Positions 55,790 to 64,000 of a DNA stretch of 64,000 bases are shown piece after piece. The notes below the pieces were generated by a model. It had not been told where the DNA came from, searched no databases, and saw nothing but the letters and a program-made list of their open reading frames with translations. How positions within the stretch are numbered: position 1 is the stretch's first letter; every line of letters starts with the position of its first letter. A program made the position numbers and the translations under genes. Origin of the DNA: Scylla paramamosain (lineage: Eukaryota; Arthropoda; Malacostraca; Decapoda; Portunidae); contig NC_087157.1 in NCBI RefSeq assembly GCF_035594125.1, positions 2,592,501 to 2,656,500 of the forward strand, given 5' to 3'.

Positions 55790-56090
55790 AACGAAAGGGA
55801 GCAGGAGAAGAAAGAGGAAGAGGAGGAGGAGGAGGAGGAGGAGGAGAAAGAGGAGGAGTAGGATGAGGAGGATGAGAAGAAAGAGGTGAAGAAGACGAAA
55901 AAGAAAAAGAAAAGGAAAAGACGAAGAAAAGGAAGAAAAAGGAGAAGAAGAAAAAAGACGAAGAGGAAGAAAAGACGAAGGGGAGGAGGGAGAAAAAGAC
56001 GGAGAGGAAGAAAAAGACGAAGAAGAAGAGGAAGAAAAGAAAAGAAAAGGAAGAAAAGAAGACGAGAAGATAAAGAAGAAGACAGACACA
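55790..56090. repeat. 300-bp polypurine tract
   Basis: AGG/GAA/AAG words with about one pyrimidine per 12-15 bases. Opposite-strand Ser/Phe/Leu frames are artefacts. A matching CTC/CTT tract lies at 55635-55705. Confidence 0.88.
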
Positions 56091-56527
56091 AGAGGACCAG
56101 TTCGTTCTCAGTCAGCTGTCTGCAAATATCTACTCGTAACACACAGTGAGAGAAATCGGAAGGCACAGACGACGGCTCCTGCTCCTCCAAGGGGGAGTAT
56201 CAAGACGCCTCAAAAATCAAGCTGCTGAACTTATCCTTGTCCTACGGTTTCTCATTTGCAGCAGCATACAGAAGCGTTTTTTAGTCTATTTTTTTGTGGT
56301 CTTGGCCAATTTCACAGACACGTAGAAAATTTTATATTCACTTTTTCTTCTTAACGTCAGATGTGATTATTCTTTGACCACTGCTACTTGAAAACGTGCC
56401 TACATTTATTTCACTAAGTCTACTGTCATCTCCCCCACCAAAAAAAAAAAAATTCATTGCATTATTGATCCGTGTTGGTGTTGCAGCGTGCTGACACAAG
56501 TCACTCCCCAGTTAGTTCATGTAAACC

Positions 56528-56600
56528 AGTGATTCCCATCCTGTCTTACATGACGTCCTTTGTTTTTCTAACGGACGCGCATGGCCGCCTTCCCGACACA
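56528..56600 (+). mobile_element. Possible hAT-type terminal sequence
   Basis: CCAGTGATTCCCATCCTGTC followed by TTACATGACGTCC resembles the CAGTG.TTC.CAACCTG....ATGACC ends of many hAT elements. No partner end, target-site duplication or transposase identified nearby. Confidence 0.3.
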
Positions 56601-56619
56601 CTTCATATCTCAGCACTGT

Positions 56620-56935
56620 TTAGGTAAAACAAAGATCTTTGCTTTTATTAAAACAAATTAGACAAATAATGCAGGCACGAGAGATTATGATAAATATTTT
56701 CCTCAATAGGAGCGAAAAATATAAAAGAGAATCAATTATCAAAATGGATTCGCTCATTTACCCCACCCCCGCCAAAAAAAAAAAATAAATAAATAAATAA
56801 AAATAAAGAATTAAAAATATAGTAATTTGGAAATACACATAACAGTGATATGAACATACAATAAATTTAGTGAACCACCGTCTCCGTGATATGTAGTGAA
56901 AATTATTCTTACCATTTTTTATTAATAACTTTCAG
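56620..56935. other. A+T-rich sequence, no gene seen
   Basis: An A/AAAT stretch at 56775-56815. A good acceptor (TAATAACTTTCAG, 56935) is followed by 19 open codons to TAA, too short to call. Confidence 0.4.
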
Positions 56936-57093
56936 GAAACAAAGACAATTAATACTACATACACTGAACCTTGTTCTCATCTTAGTTATGAATAACCTTG
57001 CTGCCCAGAAGGCTCGCTCAGATTCTTTTGATGTGGATGGGAAGGTTATGCGCTGTAAATTATATCCAGATTCTGATCTGTCTGTTCGGTTAC

Positions 57094-57312
57094 CTCAATA
57101 AATTTAGCTCCTTTCCAAAATGCTTGCTCTGCTTTCGATCATACTGCATTATTTCCTGAGCTTCATTCGCAGTTGTAAAGAATTTTTTCTTTGATTTCGC
57201 TTCATGGAAAGCTGGTCTATTACGTGAACTGTACAGGTCACAGTGTTCAATAGCATGTGATGCTGGGACTGAACTCCACCTGATGCTAAGCACAGCAGGA
57301 ATGTGAGATTCC
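57094..57312 (-). CDS. Internal exon candidate, 219 nt, both splice sites present
   Basis: On the minus strand a C/T-rich stretch supplied by the GGA tract ends TTTGTTCACCTCAG. The donor is TTGAG|GTAACC. The frame between is open throughout and the length is a multiple of three with matching phases: ESHIPAVLSIRWSSVPASHA, then IEHCDLYSSRNRPAFHEAKS, then KKKFFTTANEAQEIMQYDRK and QSKHFGKELNLL. Amino-acid content is balanced, unlike translated repeats. No family recognised; an old transposon-derived frame is possible given the hAT-like end about 500 bp away. Confidence 0.42.
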
Positions 57313-57319
57313 CTGAGGT

Positions 57320-57600
57320 GAACAAAGCAGGAGGAGGAGAAGGTGGTGGTGGTGGTGGAGAGGAAGGAAGAAGAGGAGGAGGAGGAGGAGGAGGTGAAGG
57401 AGGAGGTGGAGGGGGAGGAGATTGTGATGAAAGTGGTGGTGATGGTGGTGATGGTTGAGGAGGAGGATGAAGAAGGATTAAGAGGAAGAGAGGAGGAGGA
57501 GGAGGAAGAGGACAAGGACAAGGAGGAAGAGGACGTTCAAGGTTAAGGATGAACAGGAGTTCGAAGAAATATAGGAGGAGGAAGAGGATAAGAGGAAGAG
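57320..57600. repeat. (GGA)/(GGT) degenerate purine tract
   Basis: AGG, GGT and GAA words; serves as the pyrimidine tract of the minus-strand exon candidate. Confidence 0.85.
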
Positions 57601-57676
57601 GCAGCTGGCGTAAAGGAAGTCATGAGGTACGCGGGCACACAAATGAGTCACGGAAAACGGCTCAGCGGATGAAGTA

Positions 57677-57738
57677 AGTTGGCGGGACAGTGTCGAAGTT
57701 TCGTCCTAACTTTCACCAAATTTGAATTCCCGCCAACT
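57677..57738. promoter_or_regulatory. Inverted pair of E2F-like motifs
   Basis: AGTTGGCGGGA (57677-57687) and its exact reverse complement TCCCGCCAACT (57728-57738), 40 bp apart. With flanks, the right one reads TTGGCGGGAA on the minus strand, the textbook E2F/DP core. No adjacent CpG-rich promoter is obvious. A donor-like GAA|GTAAGT overlaps the left arm on the plus strand. Confidence 0.35.
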
Positions 57739-58678
<940 letters not shown>

Positions 58679-58946
58679 CGAAAAGCTAGCTGATCTACAG
58701 ATGGCACCTCTTGAGCCCTTAAAATTTACCACCCGTCATCCTCATGCATGAATTTTTCCAACTTTCTCTCGTCAGCACACTTACCTCATTTGTTACACTC
58801 ATGTACAAATCCGTTTGCCAGCTAACTTTTGTTTATATCCTTTTCAAAATTCGACTGTCCATTTTAAAACCACTCGCGCGAGTTCTAACTTGTTTTCTGA
58901 CTGACCTAACACGATTTATAAGCAGCATTCGTTGAACATTTAACGT

Positions 58947-59210
58947 ATGAGTGAGGCGGAAATCCCTCCCTTATTTTTCCCTTTGTTAACCTTTAAAATG
59001 TGTGAGGTGTTTCTGTCGCACCCTGCTTTTATCATATTACTAGACACCCGAGACCCAAAACCCAAAACAGAACAATCAAACCAACTTGGAGTGCATGTCG
59101 TGTTGGAGTGTAAGGGGAGTGAAGGCCGCCGCGCCGCACCAAGCCTCCAGATTTACCATAGCCTCCCTCACCACTCTAGTCGTCCCTTCCTTCTAATTTC
59201 GCTTAAGACA

Positions 59211-59214
<4 letters not shown>
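58947..59214 (+). CDS. Unassigned ATG frame, about 89 codons before a CT array
   Basis: Starts MSEAEIPPLFFPLLTFKMCE and includes DPKPKTEQSNQLGVHVVLEC; then enters the CT array as Ser-Leu. Composition is less biased than neighbouring frames, but there is no splice support or recognisable family. Confidence 0.18.

Positions 59215-59282
<68 letters not shown>
59215..59282. repeat. (CT)n ending CTCAG
   Basis: 68-bp perfect run with acceptor-like edge; GA partner at 59503. Confidence 0.97.
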
Positions 59283-59285
<3 letters not shown>

Positions 59286-59344
59286 AGTGCAGACCGTTTT
59301 CTTACGTTTATTACATATAATTCTCTTTAACTACCTAGTTTTTA

Positions 59345-59385
59345 TTCATTTATTCATTTATTATTTATTTATTTATTTATTTTAT
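59345..59385. repeat. (TTTA)n degenerate
   Basis: ATTT/TTCA words. Confidence 0.88.
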
Positions 59386-59499
59386 GTTTTTTGTCCTTCC
59401 TCTGTTGCCTCTGTGGTTGTTTTTTTTTTTTTTACCTTTCATATTCCGTTTGTTCTTTGTTGGATTTCATCTTTTATTCATATGTCCCTCTTCACCCAT

Positions 59500-59502
<3 letters not shown>

Positions 59503-59556
<54 letters not shown>
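59503..59556. repeat. (GA)n microsatellite, 54 bp
   Basis: Perfect run, inverted to the CT array 220 bp upstream. Confidence 0.97.
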
Positions 59557-59558
<2 letters not shown>

Positions 59559-59870
59559 CTGCCACACCGCCTTACCTTAAAAGAAAAAAAAAGAAAACCT
59601 TGTTAAAAATAAATAAATAAAACATGAAAAAACAGACAGTGCTTTCGGTTCTTTTCATCCTTTTTTTTATTTACTTTTTTTTTTTTTCGAGAGGCTTGGA
59701 GGGTTGAGTCTTGTACCGGCTCATGGCTTATGCTTTGTTGTCAGTGTTTTTGACCAAGTTGTTATTTCCTTTCGGGTGTGTATTGTTCCCTCGAGCTGCG
59801 ATGCCTCCGAGGTGTGGCTTTTTTTCCTTCGCTCACTGTTCCGTATCGCTTCCCTCGCATATTCATAAGT

Positions 59871-59872
<2 letters not shown>

Positions 59873-59910
<38 letters not shown>
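59873..59910. repeat. (GT)n microsatellite, 38 bp
   Basis: Perfect run. Confidence 0.97.
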
Positions 59911-59911
<1 letters not shown>

Positions 59912-59945
59912 TTTTTCTCTTTCTCGTCCCTTTGTGTGATAAGTG

Positions 59946-60054
<109 letters not shown>

Positions 60055-60109
60055 TATCACTTTTCATTTTATCCATTATGTTACTTTTTCACCTGATTTT
60101 TCATTCTCG

Positions 60110-60110
60110 T

Positions 60111-60145
<35 letters not shown>

Positions 60146-60147
60146 TT
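60110..60147. repeat. (TTTA)n microsatellite
   Basis: About 9 perfect units. Confidence 0.96.
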
Positions 60148-60199
60148 CATTTTACTGTAATCTTTTCTACCGATCCATCTTTATTCTTCCTACTGTCCT

Positions 60200-62340
60200 T
60201 CATTTGCTGTTTTAGTTATATATAGGACTGACTGGATTGCAATGAAAACAAGAAGGTGAAAGATAGAAAATATAAATACTGGGGGGATTGCAATAAGGAA
60301 ATGCCGGAAGAAAGAATTTTACGTCTCGTCCAGCATACAATGAAGGATCAGATTTCATTAAGTAGGATTTGATTGGCTGGAGGGGGAAGAACCGTTCGCT
60401 CTTTTATTTTTTCTCTTTCTCTTCTTTTTTTCTGATACCTGATTGAATTTCTTGTCGGGAGAAGCTTGTGTTTTCTCGACGCTAGGAAAAAGAGTTTCTG
60501 CTCCATATTCAGCTCCTCTGTGTGTAAGAATCAACGTTCAAGGACTTAGGGACAAAAGGTATAAGGGAAGCTGTCAGAAGCCGTCTTGCCTACATGTGGC
60601 AGTGCCTTTCTGAAGATATCTATTTCCGCTTACGATGAATTAGGGCAAACACGTGTAGGTTATGTACGAAAATAGACTTGTTTTCTGTTCTTATGTGGTT
60701 GATAGTAGAAAATTTTGTGCCGTAGATAAATGAATGCTGCTTCCTGTTTTTAGTCTTAGAAATGCCAATAGGGATAAGAAGGGATTTAGGTAAGAGAGGT
60801 TAATTTAGTACATGGTTGTTGAATTAGGAAGGTCAAAAAAATGACACAGAAAAAAATAAATAAGGAAACCCAAGTAGAATTAATGCATGGGCAAGGGAAA
60901 AGTGAAGATAAGTTAAATCAGCTAGAAAACTTGGCTAATTATTAAGTTTCATAATTCTGTGTCTTAGGGAGCAGTGCTTAAGTCTGTTAATGTTGAGCTT
61001 GTCTTTGAACGTTGTGATAATCCTTTTGTGAACATTAGGAATTTCAGAAACAGACAGACGTCACAGCCCGGCCACTTGGTTATCACACGAAAAGAGGAGA
61101 AGAAGGAGGAAGAGCAGGAAGGCATATTGATAACGAGCTGAGAAGAATAACAGGATATCTTCACAAATACTCACAAAATCATCCACGACGACCAACAATA
61201 GTATGTGTATGTAAGTATTTTCTTTGTCAGACTTTTGAAATGGTTTTGAAAAATTACGTACAGTTTGGATTTGTGTATAACTGTATATCCACTCTTGGCC
61301 CATTTGTTTATTTTTGTATACATTTAGTAATACAAGATTATTGTATTGATATGGCAGTTATTATAGGGATGTAGGAGTTTAAGGATAATTTTAGAGACAC
61401 AGGGCTTAATATAGGAGTCAATATAGAGTAATTATAAGGATGTATCTCATTGTAGGGGTGTAGGTGTCACTGTAAAGCGGGAGTCATTGTAGGAGTGTAC
61501 GATGATCATCATACACATTACCTTACATGGCAAGGATTTAAATACGCACATATGTATATCAAATACAGAAAAAAAAAAAATCGGAGATTCAAAAATGTTT
61601 TCAGTAGATTTCAAAGAGAAGTGGATCAAGAAGAAATAATCCATATCTATAATTTACTCCGCCAAACGTCAACACAGACAACAGGTCGCCCCCTTGAGCG
61701 CACCATTCCTGCCTCCTTGAACCACAAAGACTTAATTATCTCCCTTAATACACATTCCCCAGACTCCAAATTACGGGAGAATACAGGCAATTATCAAGCA
61801 AACACGGGCTGTGTCATTCAAGGGGCTCGAATTGTTTGCATGTGCATAAATTATGGCTTTATTGTATAGACATTCGAGGACGTCATTACATGGGCTAAAA
61901 ATACCTTTGACTGGATAGGTGACAACGGTGCGAAAGACTGTTTGTGGCGTTACTGTATTTTGATGTTCGCCGTCACTTCCAGGACTACACACTTATTGTT
62001 TACATTTGCAGGAATTCTAGCCTTGGCATTGATACTCGGGAAAGAAGAAATGTAAAGAAGTGTTAATTTTTCATCGTTCAGGTTAAAAGTGGCGATACCC
62101 TTCCTTGCATTTTTTGACGTTTTAGTGAAAGATTTCAAGGTGTGGAAACAAAATCAACGCAGAGTTTGGTGCAGGTTTCGGTAGAGTATAGTAAAAAGAA
62201 GAAAAAGAAGAAGAAGAAGAATACAAGAGCCGATTCAGAGTATTAAAAAATCAAAGTGAATAATACAAGTAATTATCACATACTCAATTATCTAAGAGAG
62301 TGAATAGAATATAGTGACTTCCTACAGTGATCAAAATATA
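60200..62340. other. Longest quiet stretch, A+T-rich, no gene seen
   Basis: Over 2 kb with almost no simple repeats apart from an AAG cluster at 62200-62222. 61660-61990 is more balanced and carries several TAATTA/ATTATC and TGCATAAAT words. No supported exon. Confidence 0.45.
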
Positions 62341-62399
62341 GTAAATAGGAAAAAAATAAATAAATAAAAGCTTTTAATAGATCCGCACGCCATACTCCC

Positions 62400-62562
<163 letters not shown>

Positions 62563-62759
62563 GAAAATAAGTGTTTATATGGATTTACATATTTTTACAG
62601 TTCATATCTGTGCACCATTTAGGAAATCTTTACTTAGACTGAGGTAAATTAAACAAATAACACTAGCACGATTTTCTTCATTGAGTAACTTCATTGTATA
62701 CATTTCAAACATTAACCTTTTGGGTAGATGTAGGAGGAGGAGGAAGAGGAGGAGGAGGA

Positions 62760-63310
<551 letters not shown>

Positions 63311-63390
63311 GCCTTTCTTTCTTGTAGATGCTCATAAAGGTTCCATACATTGCTTTTAGTGCTGTGAATTGTTACATATTGCAGGGAAAG
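63311..63390 (+). repeat. Dispersed repeat family B, copy 2
   Basis: Homologous to 48671-48750 in the same orientation. Upstream AAAATTACAAAATCTACTC also resembles the flank of copy 1, so the unit is probably longer than 80 bp. Confidence 0.75.
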
Positions 63391-63740
63391 GCTTAAGTTA
63401 ACAGTAACAAAGAACAACCCACGGAAAGAAAGGATAAAAGACAGGGAATTAAATCAAACTCAATAAAAAAGAACATAGGATAGACCATATAATTACTGAT
63501 AGCAAAAAGAAGCAAAACTAAGAGAAAAAATAACTAGGGAATATTATACAGAGAACTTTGTGGTCTTCAGGAAACTTAAATTGGTCATCCCGACTCCTGA
63601 AAACCGGCCAGTCATATTTAGTCAGGCTAGCTCATTTCTCCCTTAATGAAAGAGGAAGCTATACACGTTGCGGAAATCCAGCGAATCTCTTGGTTGTCGC
63701 GTCACAAGAAAGCAGGTGCGGCAACGTTTGCTGGATGACG
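63391..63740. other. Complex sequence, no gene seen
   Basis: A plus frame from 63558 reads into the GGA tract; no motif recognised. Confidence 0.4.
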
Positions 63741-63992
63741 GAGAGGAGGAGGAGGAGGAGGAGGAGGAAGATAGAGAGAGGAGGGGGATAGAGAGGCGGA
63801 GGAAGAGGAAAAAATGGAAGATAGAGAGGGGAGAATGAGGAAGAAGAGGAGTAAGAGAGGGACGAAGAGGAGGACAAGGACGAGGATGAGTTCCAGAAAG
63901 AGGAGGAGGAGCAGGACGAGGACGAGGACGTGGAGCAGGTAGAGGAGGAGGCGGAGGACGAGTTCCAGGAAGAGTTGGAGGAGGAGGAGTAG
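63741..63992. repeat. (GGA)/(GAC) degenerate purine tract
   Basis: AGG, GAA and GGAC words to the window edge, with a repeated GAGTTCCAG..AG motif (63888 and 63960). Confidence 0.85.
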
Positions 63993-64000
63993 CTTTCAGG

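Overview
This window looks like nuclear DNA of an arthropod, most likely a decapod crustacean (crab or shrimp); species cannot be read from it. The grounds are an extreme load of perfect GA/CT, GT/CA and AT arrays, degenerate pieces of several non-LTR retrotransposons, tRNA-derived SINE-like pieces, a short TTAGG run (the arthropod telomere unit), and only tiny intron-flanked candidate exons. There are no operons, ribosome binding sites, rRNA genes, CRISPR arrays or bacterial-type genes. My hand tally puts about 9-10 kb (roughly 15%) in perfect or near-perfect simple repeats. Almost every long open frame is a translated repeat (Ser-Leu, Arg-Glu, Cys-Val, Thr-His, poly-Leu/Phe/Lys) and is not a gene.

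Layout. 1-7.3 kb: a SINE-like piece, many dinucleotide arrays, a decayed LINE reverse transcriptase (RT) piece at 2.8-3.1 kb, and two successive inverted microsatellite pairs at 4.9-5.4 kb. 7354-8764: one unbroken (TTC)n block of 1411 bp, the largest structure here. 8.9-9.5 kb: a LINE C-terminal piece and a possible polyglutamine exon. 10-20 kb: mostly arrays and unassigned complex sequence, with a tRNA-headed SINE at 12.1-12.3 kb. 20-33 kb: copy 1 of a dispersed repeat, a well-bounded 68-nt exon candidate at 20787, and three minus-strand LINE fragments (23.0, 25.1-25.4, 32.1-32.9 kb). 33-40 kb: trinucleotide mosaics and T-rich spacer. 40.5-42.2 kb: the most gene-like part, with a minus-strand start-codon exon and, 1.5 kb away, a plus-strand exon candidate behind a 600-bp pyrimidine tract. 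43-56 kb: arrays, GGA purine tracts, and copy 2 of the 20.3-kb repeat. 56.5-57.8 kb: a hAT-like end, a 219-nt minus-strand exon candidate, and a pair of inverted E2F-like motifs. 58-64 kb: arrays, quiet A+T-rich sequence, and a second dispersed-repeat copy.

No complete gene can be assembled and no pathway can be inferred. The exon candidates are isolated and may be intron-internal noise, since pyrimidine-rich DNA produces acceptor-like sites by chance. The most informative signals concern repeat biology: a microsatellite that expanded inside a LINE copy from a short seed still visible in a sister copy, very long array and inverted-array structures, and two dispersed families recognised by comparing the window with itself. 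I do not see a new multi-gene system. Family names rest on motif memory, not on a search.
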